64,000 nt of DNA from the NCBI GenBank assembly GCA_001939145.1, contig LSRX01000263.1:77163-141162 (forward strand), read 5' to 3'. The translations under genes and the position numbers were made by a program. Position 1 is the first letter of the stretch, and the number at the start of each line of letters is the position of its first letter. Below the pieces are notes generated by a model. That model was not told the origin of the DNA. It searched no databases and saw nothing but the letters and a program-made list of their open reading frames with translations. This stretch comes from Symbiodinium microadriaticum. Lineage: Eukaryota > Sar > Dinophyceae > Suessiales > Symbiodiniaceae. This document shows, in pieces, positions 46,501-58,666 of the stretch.

Positions 46501-49500
46501 TTCCATCATTGGCCTCAATGATTCTGTACGGTTGCTGTAATCTGTCATTGCATGAGGATGTTCGAGGTTCGCCTCATCAGTTCTCGCCAAGCCTAAATGT
46601 GTGTATGTATGTACGTACGTACGTGCGTACGTACGTACGTACGTAGGTAGGTAGGTAGGTAGGTAGGTAGGTAGGCAGGTAGGTAGGTAGGTAGGTAGGT
46701 AGGTAGGTACGTAGGTAGGTAGGTAGGTAGGTAGGTAGGTAGGTAGGTAGGTAGGTAGGTAGGTACGTAGGTAGGTAGGTAGGTAGGTAGGTAGGTAGGT
46801 AGGTAGGTAGGTATGTATGTATGTATACCTGAAGGACATGTCAGATATGCTGCCCAGAGCCTGTCCAGAGTATAATTAGGTGTGGTATGGATGTGTTGTC
46901 ATGATGCAGTGCATTCCCTTTTTTGTGATACTGGTGCTGGCCAGCTGGCAACATGCCATGGTAGCACATCTCAGGTGATGTCTTCCTGGGTGGAGCTGGC
47001 ATCGGAGCTGCTCAACAATGGGCAGAGTGGCTTGCTGCAAAAATTTAGCCTCGAGTCAGTAACGAGGAAGTTTTGGTGGCCATACTCCCGACACAACCTT
47101 GATGTCAATTGTGTTGCTTTCTTGACTGCCTCCCTGTGCATTGCAGCCGAATGTGTGTTCAAGGCATGACCTCTTCTACCAACAGCAGCCTGGCTGCCTC
47201 CACATGTCGCTTTGTGCATGACTGTTGCAGAATCCGCCGGATTGTCAGGTAACCTGCGCATCCTCAGGCTCTTGCGTGTGGGCAAGCTGGTGCGCGTGCT
47301 TTGCCTTTCAAGGGCCTCTTTTCGGCCTCGGCCGGGGTGTGGGTATGACTTCTTCTTTGGAGCATCTTGCCTTAAAGACCAGCTTGCAACTTGCAAGGTC
47401 GTACGTGTGTTCCGCGTGGTCAAGTTCTTTCGGAGTCTGCGGACTCTGGTGCAATCATTGATGGGGACGATGAAATCACTGTTCTGGGCCATGATTCTAC
47501 TGGCGCTTATTATCTATATCTTTTCTATTCTGTTTACAGATGCCGTCATCGACTACGTGCGCGAGTCGGGTGTCGTGGAGCTGAACGACACAGTCTTGGA
47601 GCAATCTTTCGGAACACTCTATGAGTCGTACTTGACGCTTTTCCGATCGATTTCAAACGGAGTCACATGGGGTGAGCCAGCAAGTGCCCTGTCGCGAATT
47701 CCCGAAGGACGGCTTGTGTGGCATGGAGTTCACGGTTCATGCAGCGATGCACCCGAAACCCCATCAGTGATTCCGAGTGCATGAAGGGCAAGAGCTACAG
47801 CCATGCTACAGCCGTGAGTGCTAAAAGGACTAGAGCCTTGTTGATGCAAGGATGCCGCCCATGGGGAGTAATCTGGTTTCCTGTTGGCGGTGCTTCGTCG
47901 TCCTGGGTAGTCATATGGCCCCTCACTCATTCATTCTTTTCATGTTGCATGCAGACCGTGGAGAAAGGCATGTGCATAGATCTAATCGCCTCACAACGAC
48001 AACCTCTAATTGTAACTGTGCCTTGAAGCTAGAACAACCTCTTTATCTGTAAGCATTCAGAACCTCGTCGTCAGGCAGCACCACGAGCTTCGGCTTAGTC
48101 AGATGAACTTTCGAACCCCTGCTGTTGACCATGAGAAATCAGAAAGTCAAGGGCAGGCTAATTCCAGTCCAACTGACATCCGATTCGAGTCGCTGTTTTG
48201 AGATGCAACCTGCGACAAGCTACATTGTTCGTACGTGTTCGCACCTCTTGTAATTATCCACGTGGGCAGCTGAGGAGTCTAGGAATGGAGCACTTGCAGC
48301 AAGCTGAACGAGTGCGCTGTGCATTGCAGGAACGATCTGGGTGCAGCTCTTCCACTTCTACATTGCCTTCTGCAGTTTCTTTTCGTTTAAGAGAGGCATC
48401 TGCATGTATGATTCTCATTGCTTTGCATACTGATCTTGGACGTCAGCGATGATTCGCTTGCAACAGAGGCTTCGCCGTCCTCAATGTAATTTGGCCGCAC
48501 GGGATATGGTCATGATTTCGTAGAAGAGCAGTTCGGCGTCTCAGCTACCTGGTGATGTACAGATGTTTCGTGAAAGATGGTCGCTTCGAAGGGTGTGCAG
48601 TTCCCCAATGTACTACGAAAGTCCGTGACCTCTCAAAAGTAAGTGGTCGGCATCTTCAACTTCCAAGTCCCGAAACAAGCCATGCGCTTCCGTGTGAGTG
48701 GTTGTGCTTCGTAACAGCAGTCCTTGTCGATGCGAGCCGATGTGAAGCCTTCCTGTAGCATGTGCCGTACTATCGTCCTTCAAACAGGTGGCATTGCTCG
48801 TGCGTGGCAGTGATGTTCCGTTGTGTGGGGCAAAGTGGGTGGTTCCGCCGTTCCTGTTGCGCTGTTCGCTTGGGGGCTTTTGGCACAGGTGTCACAGGAA
48901 CAAAGAAAAGTAGCCAGGTAGTCAGTTAGATAGCTAATGTGGTTTAGCCCTGAGTGATTGGGCCAGAAGGAGTTTGACCCCTGCCTCAGAGATGGAACTT
49001 CAGAAACCCAAGAGTCGTCGCGCGAGATCGTAAAGTGATGTCTCAAGCTCTGTTCGTTAGGCAGCGCTTCCGCACTCATGTCAGATGGTTTCCCTCCTTT
49101 TGAAACGAGGGTTTATGAGGTGTCCTGTCCATTTGGGGGCTGCTGGCACCGGAACAAAGTTAGTTAGTTAGTTCGATGATGACGCGCGAGGTCATGACTG
49201 GTGTTTTCTGCAATAGCGCTATCAAAGCGGCCGAACGTGACCATGAAATGTTAGCATCTTGGCTGCATCTGACGGTCACAGTGCAGATGTGACTTCCAGA
49301 GCACGTGCTTACTGCATGTTGTGAGAGAGAGAGAGCAGTGTGTAGAAACAGGTCTGACCCGGGACGGCAGGTTCACTTCAGGTGTACAGTTTCGAGTCCA
49401 TTTGCGCTTGTGCTGCACCGAAGAAGGTGATGTCATTGGTGCAGAGCCGGCGCGAGCTGAAGGGCCAAGTTGCTAATCTGTTTCAAAGGATCGACGAACG

Positions 49501-51450
49501 AGGATTGGGCCAGGCTTGTCGCGGAGAGAACATGCCGCAGCGGTAGGCTTAGCATTGGCGAATGGCGGCCATGTCATATTGCAGGTGACAATCGAAGACT
49601 TTGAAAAGCATTTTGACGATGATGCTGTTATCGCTTTCTTTGAGTCACTGGAAGTTGGTGCCATGGATGCCTGGACGTTGTTCATGAGCCACTTGGCAGC
49701 CTTTGCTCGAAACGGAGTGTTGCGCACAGACACACACACACATGTGGATGGCCTTAGCTGCAGCATCAACCCCCGGACGATGCACCGAAGACTGGTCAAG
49801 CACGGTACCGATTTCTGGGTTTGTTTCGAGGTCCAGTGAACAGTTATAAACAGATCATCATGGCACAGCATGATGTCGTTTTGTGTGAGTAGTTATCTCT
49901 CTTCAGCATCAGGTTTGGACGTGGATGGTGACCACACCATCAGTGTTGAGGACAGTCGTGACTGCCTTGTAGCCCCGACGACTCCACATGTGCGATTGCA
50001 ATCTGGAGGCTTAGACGGTCAAGCAGCGAAAGGCATTCTCGCTCATTCAATCACTCACTGACTCACTGACTCACTCGCTCACTCACTCACTCACTCACTC
50101 ACTCACTCACTCACGCACGCACGCACGCACGCACGCACGCATGCACTCACTCATGCACTCACTCACTTTCTCACTCTCTTCTCTCTTCTCTCTTCTCTCT
50201 TCTCTCTTCTCTCTTCTCTCTTCTCTCTTCTCTCTTCTCTCTTCTCTCTTCTCTCTTCTCTCTTCTCTCTTCTCTCTTCTCTCTTCTCTCTTCTCTCTTC
50301 TCTCTTCTCTCTTCTCTTCTCTCTCTTTCGCTCTCTCTCTCTTTCTCTCTCTGTCTCTCTTGCTCTCTCGCTCTCTCTCCTCTCTCTCCTCTCTCTCACG
50401 CTCTCTCTCTCTCTCCCTCTCTCTTTCTCTTACGTTCGCAGTCACGCAGGCACTCGTTCTCCCGCCCACCCTCATTCTCGAGCTTCACCATCATGTTTCA
50501 GCACAACTTCATTCGGCATTTTCATTTTCACTTACACTCTCACCGCCTCACTCCTGTTCACTTGCTCACTGTCTCAGCTTAATCGCTTTATCCACCCATT
50601 CACTCAACTCAGCTCATGCTTTCGCTCTCGTATTCGCTTGCTTTACTCGCTGCATTGGCACCACTACCCGTCACCTTCCGCTATCAGTAGGCTACTCTTT
50701 AATCGAGCTGCAGATGTTGGTCGCCTGCTCATTTACTCGAGCCATCTCCTGCGCTCATTATGCCATTTCGTCATCCAAACTTTGCATTCCTTTAACAAGT
50801 TCTTGACTCGAAGAGCGGGCTCAATTCCACATTCACTTATTGACTGCCTTGCCCCACTCTGCCCATTTCACGCTCACTACGCACAAGTGTTCATTTCTTG
50901 CGCAGCTGGTTGCAGGAGTTCACAGAGCGCTGCCTGAAGCTTCACGGCCCGGCTCGCTCAGCAGATCTTTATGCGCTGCGGCACCTTTCGGTGTCCCGGC
51001 CATTTGTAAGTCTGGCGAGTACGTTTTGGCATGCGGCAGCGGAATGCTTCTAGATGCGCGTCTGCAAGGGTGCTATTGTGGATTGCAAAGCCTGACGCTT
51101 AGCTTGAGAAAGGACAAGCACTCCACGCAGTTGGATCACATTGAAGACTTTCAGAAGCGTCCCTCGGCAATGTTGCTCAGGGTCTCATCATGTGACATAC
51201 TTGTTGATAGTGCAGGGCCATTTTCGGTTCACGACGGGTTGATGCTCATGTGATTTGATCTCGGTTGCTCAGAATGGCATTCGCGACAGGTTGCAACAAA
51301 CGGCTGGACCAGCTGTCCAGAGCGATGTCTGTGCACGCGAAGGAGGTCGACGACGAAGAAGATACGGAGGTGCTGCAGTGGAATGCCATTCATTTGTCTG
51401 TGTCATGTTCTGTCCACGGTCAGGGACGTGCCGATACGAGAGTTTATTGA
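43583..51450 (+). CDS. EF-hand voltage-gated cation channel, array copy 3
   Basis: Starts [11 protein letters not shown] (43583-43615), then from 43708 [18 protein letters not shown] linker exon starts at about 43884. Core exons: S1 44496-44582; S2 44773-44905; 45010-45061; S3 46975-47026; S4 47249-47295; S4 end to pore 47398-47707; S6 48330-48374 plus a 17-base microexon 48469-48485; VMTGVFC from 49191; 49427-49513; EF-hand 1 and helix 49585-49687; EF-hand 2 49913-49950; [18 protein letters not shown] from 50916; acidic tail from about 51290 to TGA at 51450. Pore filter is [14 protein letters not shown] loops are DERGLGQVTIED and [12 protein letters not shown]. This is the most intron-rich copy. 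One junction (after DHEM, about 49250) has no usual donor and is uncertain. Two introns are swollen by tandem repeats. Confidence 0.78.
45183..45440 (+). repeat. 258-bp direct repeat, first copy
   Basis: Nearly identical to 46341-46597, from AACGCCT to AAGCCTAA, with differences only at the ends and a GTT-to-GGG change in the middle. Both lie in the 1.9-kb S3 intron of channel copy 3. Confidence 0.9.
46018..46240 (+). repeat. minisatellite, about 24-37 bp units
   Basis: About seven units of GAGGCCAGGACCCAAGCCTC plus ACGCGACGACA, with length variants (some carry an extra GCAG, one lacks the AGCCT block). Units are adjacent with no unique spacers. It lies between the two copies of the 258-bp repeat. 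Confidence 0.85.
46341..46597 (+). repeat. 258-bp direct repeat, second copy
   Basis: Second copy of the element at 45183-45440. It runs directly into the GTAG tetranucleotide tract, while the first copy continues into unique sequence. Confidence 0.9.
46598..46830 (+). repeat. (GTAG)n tetranucleotide repeat
   Basis: About 55 units of GTAG with GTAC and GTAT variants at the edges. The minus strand reads as a Tyr-Leu-Pro-Thr polymer, which is an artefact. It lies 150 bases before the S3 exon of copy 3. Confidence 0.95.
48935..49030 (+). repeat. intron repeat A, copy in channel gene 3
   Basis: Short version: GTTTAGCCCTGAGTGATT, then AGGAGTTTGACCCCTGCCTC and CAGAAACCCAAGAGTCGTCG, followed by CGCGCGAGATCG. 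The last word is a diverged copy of the splice-acceptor sequence found downstream of repeat B. Confidence 0.65.
49060..49190 (+). repeat. intron repeat B, copy in channel gene 3
   Basis: GCAGCGCTTCCGCAC, then GGTGTCCTGTCCATTTGGGG and GGCACCGGAACAAAGTTAGT, ending in GACGCGCGAG at the acceptor. It is flanked on both sides by CGCGCGAG. Confidence 0.7.
50050..50440 (+). repeat. CTCA, then TTCTCTC repeats
   Basis: (ACTC)n and (CACG)n at 50050-50166 are followed by about 20 units of the 7-mer TTCTCTC at 50168-50318, then CT-rich text to about 50440. All lie in the intron of copy 3 between EF-hand 2 and the EFTERC exon. Arg/Glu/Lys polymer ORFs on the minus strand are artefacts. Confidence 0.95.
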
Positions 51451-52671
51451 GGTTGTAGGTCTAGGTTACCCTTCCCGGACCTTGTTGGTTTGATGTGGCA
51501 CGCTACACCGGACGTGGTATGATGTGACGTGGCTGTGGTGATCGCTCCCTAATTGAACGCATCCAAGAATGATGCTCTACGAGATGGAGGGCTTGAGAAC
51601 TCAATGAACTTTTTGGCATTTCATGAAGATTATTTTGAAGACCATTTCCCGCCATGGAGAACTTGGCTCGATGTTTCACAAACACATTCACTGTAAAGGG
51701 GGGTGTTATTTCAGAGGCTTCCGTCATCCTTATCGGGGAGGAGTCGGGAACGGAACAGTTCAAGAAGAGATCCTCGTGACCTTACTTTGCTCTTGGCCCA
51801 GGTCCTGAAGAACTGGCTATAGCACTGACCTTCAAGGCTGTGCGGTTCATTTCTTCGGTCTGTTTCACCGGCCTGCCGCAATTGACTGCACGCACATGTT
51901 GCAATCGGAAATAAGCTGCCCAGTGTGCAAGACTGCGTTGCCGATGCTTCCTTGTTGGGTGCAGACAGCGGCTGTTCAGATGTGCTGCACACGCAGCACG
52001 TGTCTTCACCTTTACCCTCAATGAGGGTCTCGTGACGTACCTTCTCGGACAGACGTCCGTAACAGAAGCTGAAAACATGCGTTGGCAGTTCTTCGTGATA
52101 GGCTCAGCGCTGGAGACCATGCAGGACATACATTCCTCTTGCTTGATTGGGCTGGCATCTTGGGGGAAGCTACATGGACACATTATATGCATGTGCATGT
52201 GTGCCTTTTCATGCATGCTTCCATGATCCAGTGCGGGTGTCGTTTTCCATATTGTATTGGGCGAACGTGCATCCATGCTGAGGGCCTGTACTCGCAGATC
52301 GGTTTATGACGCAGTTGATGTGTCCACATGTATGTGCAACTGGTCAAGGCGAGACCGCATCGACTGCCGCTCCAGCCAGGCCAATGGAGCCAAGGGGAAT
52401 GAATTTTCAGGGCTTCTATGCAAGACAGGTACTCAGATGTTGTGCACCAGCCGAACGGGAATTGGGGTTGTGCATCTTTGCAGGTCGTCTCGTGAGGTGC
52501 CCCGTTCTCAGGATTGCTTGAAATCAGTGAAAAGCGGGGTTTGGCGACATCGCACGGTTTCCTGCAGTTCACTTTGAGTTTGAGAGGTGCCTGCTTTTGA
52601 TGCCCAGAGACATACTGTTTAGGGGGTTTTGGAGGGCCACAGGAGTTCTCTGACCAGGGGCCTCTCCAGCC

Positions 52672-55600
52672 ATGGAGCCGCCCGCGGACAAAGCCGCAGA
52701 GAGGGAGGAAGTGGTCGTAGCAGAGGTTCTTTCAGCCCACCGGAAGGAGATGGCAGCTTTGCTGAACGACTGGATGTCCAAACTGGAGTACACCTTGGTG
52801 ATGTCGAACTTGCCCTCGGGTGCCAGGTCCCCGATCCCACGCCTGCTATCTAAATCCACTCGGTTTGGGGCTAAGCCATCGAAATCTTCGACCAGAGGAC
52901 CTAGGTTTGAGGACGAGACCTTCCCCGACGATCAGCACTCTGCAGTGGACTCGGACCTAAGGGCCCCGACTCTCACTGAGCAGGACCAGTTCAAAGCATC
53001 ACCGGCCAGTGCATCGGACACCTCCGAGGAAGACGTAGTAGAGGGACATGGGATCCGAGCACCTAGACGCCTGGATAGCACGCTAAGCTATGAAGAGGCC
53101 AAGATGACTGATGTTGAAATTGCGCGGGCATGGAACATCGGAGCATCAGCAGGGCTCGCCAAGGCCAGCAGCATCCCTCTGGGTTGGTGGCACCCATTCC
53201 GGGAGCGAGTGGAATCTGTTATGAGCTCCCAGTGGTCGACTGCTTTTTGGACGTTGGCCATAGTCACGAACTCACTCTACCTTGGCATTCATCTTCAGTG
53301 GAGTTCAGAAAACAGAGAGTTCAGGTCTCATAGATATTTTGATGCAGTGCACCTGGGATATGCCATCTTGTTCACATTGGAGATGCTACTGCGTGTCATC
53401 GCCGTTGGATGCTGGTCATACATAGTGGGGAAGGACTGGAAATGGAACTGGCTGGACTTGTTTGTTGTGGTGTCTTCCTGGTTTGAGATCGTAGCAGACA
53501 GGCTCACCTCTGAAGGCGCTGATGACATGCTGGGGGCAAACACGAACTTGCGCATCATTAGGGTGCTTCGCCTGGGTCGTCTTGTGCGGGTGGTGCGCAT
53601 CGTCCGAGTGGTACGGCTCTTCCGCGCTTTGCGCACCTTAGTGGCTTCCCTCATGGGAACCCTGAAATCACTCTTCTGGTCTTTTCTGCTATTGTTCCTG
53701 GTGATATACATATTTGCCATACTCTTTACAGATGTGGCGTTGGACTATGCCATCGAGAACAACTCGTCGGATGAGGACTTAATGCAGGTGTCCGATTTGC
53801 AGAGCACACGGTAGGAATCATAGTCCGCCCGGTAAGTTTCCCCACAAGTTCAAGTGCTGACGTTCTGGGGGAAAGCCTGAAGGTACACTTTGGCAACCTG
53901 TACATCTCGATGAACACGCTGCTTGTAGAACATGGGTGTGATTTGAAGGTAAAGTGCTCTGCTTGTAGCTGCGAGGCTGCCTCAAACAACATCCTTCAAA
54001 GTAGGCCTTGCCGTGTGACACATATCTGCACTGTGCCGAGGCTCTTTCGTGCGATTTCCAACGGTATCGGTTGGGCACAGGCCGCAGATGCCTTCGCTCC
54101 GGCAGGCCTGGCATGCCTGGGCCTGTGCGGGATCTGGACTTCCCCACCAGCATGGGCCCGGTTTGTAAGTTGGATCAGCGACTTGAGCCTAAAACATGCT
54201 ATCGTATACGCAAGCTATCCCACCAGAGCAGCCTTGAGTGAGAGGTGCGTTCTGGGTCCAGTGCTTCCAGTTGTACGTGGCCTTCTGCCTGCTGGCATTG
54301 CTCAATGCTACTTGGTCAAGTCATGCCAAGTCCTAGTCGGCCTGCCATGGCCGAATACGACGAACGTTGCGCGCGTGTGCGCGCGCGGGACTCATGCGGT
54401 GCTTCACTTGTGATCGCATAGGCTTAGAATTACCGGTACCATTGCCCGAATCAGAGATAGAACGAGAACACGCAATTCGGGGATGAGAGCAATCGAAAGT
54501 GACAGTTCTGAATGCAGCTTGCTACATGTTTTGTAGTCGTGATCGACAGCATGGCCACACGCTCACAAGGATGACATGCACAGAGCGAGAAGTGTAGCAA
54601 GATGAAACGAGTAAAGCAGTTCAAGGTGGAGGAGAGAGCACAGCTCATGATCGCCGCATTCTTGAGCATCTTGATGCTGCTCGCAATGATGTGCTTAACA
54701 TTCTATGGCGAGCGCGAGCCTCTTATGGTGATTGCAATCCTGCTTTCCTTCATCGCGAGCGAGTCTTCCTGTCAGGTGAGAAAGAATTTACATGTAACCT
54801 TCGTTGATTGCTCGCGCGTGACAGTGAAGTCTCCTCCCTACGCTTCCCGTCGTACTGTATTAGGGTTGGGTTCAGGCCTTTTTTCCCCTAGTAGTTCAGT
54901 CAAAAGGAGTTTGATCCCTGCTTCAAAGCTTGTCAACTTCGGTTAGTTCGTCAGTTCGCGCGAGGTAGCACTAGTAGCCGGGCGGGCTGCGGCGATGTCT
55001 GTCATTACCTTTTCGTTGACGGCTGGTCTCTTGCTTCCCGGCGTGCTCGTGTGGCTTCATGCAGTTGGGCAGCAGGTTCGGCTTGTTGAAATGCCATGGC
55101 AAGCAGCAATACTTCCATTCTGACGTTCATGGTCGGTCTCGCCTCGCCAGTCTTGGTGTTCTGCCCGAGAAAATCATTGACGTGGAAAGGTGACGAAAGG
55201 TGCTGCCAGAAGCTTCATTCCAATGAAGAGAAGCACATCGCTGGGGACGCTATGCACATGCATGCCAAGCATTGCGCTGGTTTGCGGTATGTTGCCATGA
55301 CGCGTGCGTTTCGTGTCCGCTTGCGCTGTTCCCGAGGCCAAGCATTGCTGGGCCCTTTCAAGAGTCCGAACAAGCAATCTTTTGCCAAACTCGACAGTGC
55401 TCTTTCTCGTTGTGCTGATGAGCACAGATCGACCAGATAGCATTTGAGAAGGTTTTCCGCCGGGGCTCTTGTGCCGAAGGGATTGCTGATGCGGCTTCTT
55501 TGTTGGGTTCTGACAGGCTCTTGGCGCTCGTTGCAAGTGTGGGGAGTTTCTCCCACAATCTCAACTGGAGAGTGGAGGGTCCGTGGAGAGCTCCCCACTC

Positions 55601-58600
55601 TGCTTTGCACGTGCGCGTTTCTCTTGACCCTTCGTTGCCCGATTTTCCTACTGATGTCAAGAAACTTCAGGGTGAGTTGCGTGAAAGTTGGTGGCACCCT
55701 CCGTGAGCAATGACGTCATGCCCAGTCACGGATGGGCGGCATGAGGCTCGTGAGATCCACAGGCTGTGGTGGGTGGCTACGACCCAGAGCCCATCAAGAC
55801 GTATGGCGCAATTCATGCTGTCTTAGTGATGCTGAGACGGTGCCGGGTTGGCTGCATGCTGCTTGGTGCTGCACCTTCAGTATCGGACGTCTGCCAGAGT
55901 TACAGGACATCTGGCCGCAGCGATTGGGATGGCCACTCCGTGGTAAGCCTCAAGCAGATTCGCGAGCAAGGCTCAAGCACCTGGCTGCGGCTGGGGCGGG
56001 TCTTCGCAAAAAGTTCGGTTTGGCTTCAAGCCATTGGCGACGTGGATGGCGTGTGCCATCTGATGCTGTGGACCGCTAGCTTCTTGCGCTGAGTCTGGCG
56101 TGGGCCTGCTTTGGTTTATGGGCTTGCAGGGCTACGGCTTGTAGTGGGAGTGATTTTCAGGGCCCTCTAAGGTCACATCGTCCACTGTCTTCTCGGGCGG
56201 CATGTCGATGCAAAGCACAACAATAAACAGAGTGGAGTCAAAGTGCTCGTCAGGATGCTGTGGCATGCGCTAATGCTCCGTACACGTCTGCCCGCTGTAG
56301 ACGAGCTTAGTGACTCGGTTCTTGGGCCAGAATGTGATGAGTGGTTCGATCGTCCGTCCGGTGCTGTTCTGGATGCCAGTGAGTGTCGTCGCCCTGCTAG
56401 CACGTAGCGCGCGCAAAGCCGGAAGCCAACTTTGATTGCCCATCTTGCAAGAATCACCCCGGCAAGTTTCAGCAGATTGCCTGGGAGTGTAATGCCCGTA
56501 ATCGGTTTTACGGTTTCGGGGTTTAGGGTTCAGGTTGTAAGACATTGTAGGGTTTTCCTTAACTCGGTTGCTAAGCCATGCTAAGCCTCTTGACCCGATT
56601 GCCTGCTACTTGGGTTGGCCTAAAGGACAGTGTCCGGCTTACTACCACTGCATGCTTCAGCACCTTGATGCTGTGCGATTATGTTCTCAACATACGGTGG
56701 AACACAGCGCTCACGTATGTTCCTTGATTTTTGGACGTTGCACAACAAACCTGTAGTCATGCCCCATGGCATAAACTTCCACACGAAAAATGCTTCTTTC
56801 CCTGGCGTGACTGAAAAGGGCTCTTCCCTGTCATTCTTGCCTTTCGGGGTGTTGTGTTGTCGGCCCTTTTTCTCTTTCGTTGCTGTGCCAAAAGGACTTG
56901 GACCCCTGTCTCAGAGATGGCCAACTTCAGAAACCCAGGGGTCGTTTAGGGATTTGTGTTCCGTCTTTCTTGCCGTACATGTATGTCATGTTTGTATGTC
57001 TGCGGCGATTCTTAAGACAATGTACGAGGTCGTGAGTAGCGAGTGTGTGGTTGATTACATGAGTAGTCAAGTGCTGCCACAGGCTTTCCCGCTTCGGGCG
57101 TCACTGTTTCTCTCATGTTAAATGGTCGCCTTCTATGAGGGGTTCATAATGGTGTCCTGTTCATCAGGGGCGGTACCTGAACAAAGTTAGATGCTGACGC
57201 GCGAGGTCGGGCAGCGCTTCTTGCCCCTCCTTTTGAAGCGAGGGTTTTTGAGGTGTCCTATCCATTTGGGGGCTGCTGGCACCGGAACTGAACAAAGTTA
57301 GTTAGTCTCGCGAGGTCATGACTGGCGTTTTCTGCAACAGCGCTATCAAAGCCGCAGAGAGCGACCACGATTTGGCGGTGCAGTCGCTGGTGCAGACGCG
57401 GAAGGAAATGGCAGAGCAGGTCGAAAAGCTCTTCCGTACCATCGACGAGCGTGGCAGTGGTCAGGTGACCATCTCGGAGTTCGAGCGCAATTTTGACAAG
57501 GATGCCGTCAAGGTGCCGATACAATATTTCAGCATGTAAGTTCTGAATGTTTGAGCAAACAAGGACAATGCCGTATGATGTTGTAGGCCCTAGGCGCAGA
57601 TTGGGTCTGTTTGGGTGATCATGCGAGGGCTGGGGACCTCGTCCTTGCATCCGGTAAGGCCTTCTTTGAAGTCCTCAAGATCGGCGCCGTGGATGCTTGG
57701 ACCCTGTTCTCCAGCTTAGACAAGGCGGGTCACTGTTTACTTGCGCTGTTGTGGCCTTCATTAGACTGCAGACGCAATTTACCACAATGTCACCATCAGG
57801 GGCCCTCCACGTCACAAGTTTTTGTGCGGTGTTTAAGCTGTGGAAAGGATGGGGATCACACCGTCAACGTCGAAGAATTCACAGAGCGCTGCCTCTCGGC
57901 TGAATGCGATTAAACCTGATTATTCGGTCTAGCTTGAGGCTGAGGTGTCCTGCAGAGAGCATCGCTAAGTGCCAGCTCGTCATAATTTTCCATAATCCGG
58001 TAATGAAAACCTCACCGAGAGCACTCACATCAGGAGCCACTGTCGAGACGAGGTGTTGGAGATTCCGCTGTCGCTGTGTTGTCTTGATTCAGGCACCGAG
58101 GCACAACTCTCGACAAGAACCATATTGCATGCGAGGGCACCAAGTCGGCCCCCAACCGTCGGTGGTGGCACCGGAGCACTAGGTTCCAAGAGCCTGTTGT
58201 GGAAGCCGGTACACTAGATGTCCGCTCGGCAGACTAAGGCTTACAGCTGCATGGGCCCGCAAGAGCTGCAGACCTCTTCGCCATGAAGCAGCAAACAGTC
58301 CCGAGGAAGCAGACAGGGAGGGGGCATATGGGGCCGAGGCCAGGGAGCGTGCGATTCGGGTGCGACAGGTTGGGCACTTTTCAGGAGCTGCCGGGCGCTG
58401 GCAAAGATACTGTAGAGGAACGAAGCCCATATCTTGCTGCCACGAAGGCAAAGCTGGCGAGGCAGCTGCGCGATATTTCAGACCTCCAAAGCCGCCTTTC
58501 TTTCCAGATGGCCAGGCACCTTGGTGGGCCGATGTGCCACGGTTTAGGGTTTGGCTTTCGGAGATTTCGCTTTGAGGGCGGGAGGGCTGGAGTGGCATTT

Positions 58601-58666
58601 TCAGGCTTTATGCTAGTTCGTTCGAAGTTGGAAATCTTCAGATTCCGTGCGGGAGCTGTGCAGTGA
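52672..58666 (+). CDS. EF-hand voltage-gated cation channel, array copy 4
   Basis: The first exon, 52672-53788, is uninterrupted from MEPPADKAAE through the whole N-terminal region, S1, S2, S3, S4 and S5, giving the clearest view of the family: S1 WTLAIVTNSLYLGIHLQW, S2 AILFTLEMLLRVI with its acidic residue, S3 LDLFVVVSSWFEI. Later exons: 53883-53920; pore 54041-54120; S6 54245-54306; a fused exon VMTGVFC to EF-hand 1 57315-57512; helix 57659-57724; EF-hand 2 57848-57890; LQLHGPARAADLFAM from 58239; coil 58448 to a stop at 58666. EF loops are DERGSGQVTISE and DKDGDHTVNVEE. The pore reads ISNGIGWAQAAD: the conserved Thr before Trp is Gly, and the following Pro is absent. It may be non-conducting or differently selective. 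Confidence 0.85.
54307..57314. other. 3.0-kb intron of channel copy 4
   Basis: Lies between LN of S6 (GC donor) and VMTGVFC. It contains two copies of repeat A (54858-54965 and 56385-56950), two of repeat B (57095-57195 and 57205-57314), and open, protein-like stretches at 54602-54780 (two hydrophobic segments) and 55500-55706. The arrangement A - ORF debris - A - B - B suggests repeated insertion or unequal exchange. Confidence 0.6.

Noticed and set aside
46447-46839. 130-residue minus-strand ORF of repeated Tyr-Leu-Pro-Thr
   Set aside because: It is only the translation of the GTAG tetranucleotide tract.
50107-50806. Arg/Glu/Lys-rich minus-strand ORF and Leu/Ser-rich plus-strand ORF
   Set aside because: Artefacts of the TTCTCTC and CT repeats inside an intron of channel copy 3.
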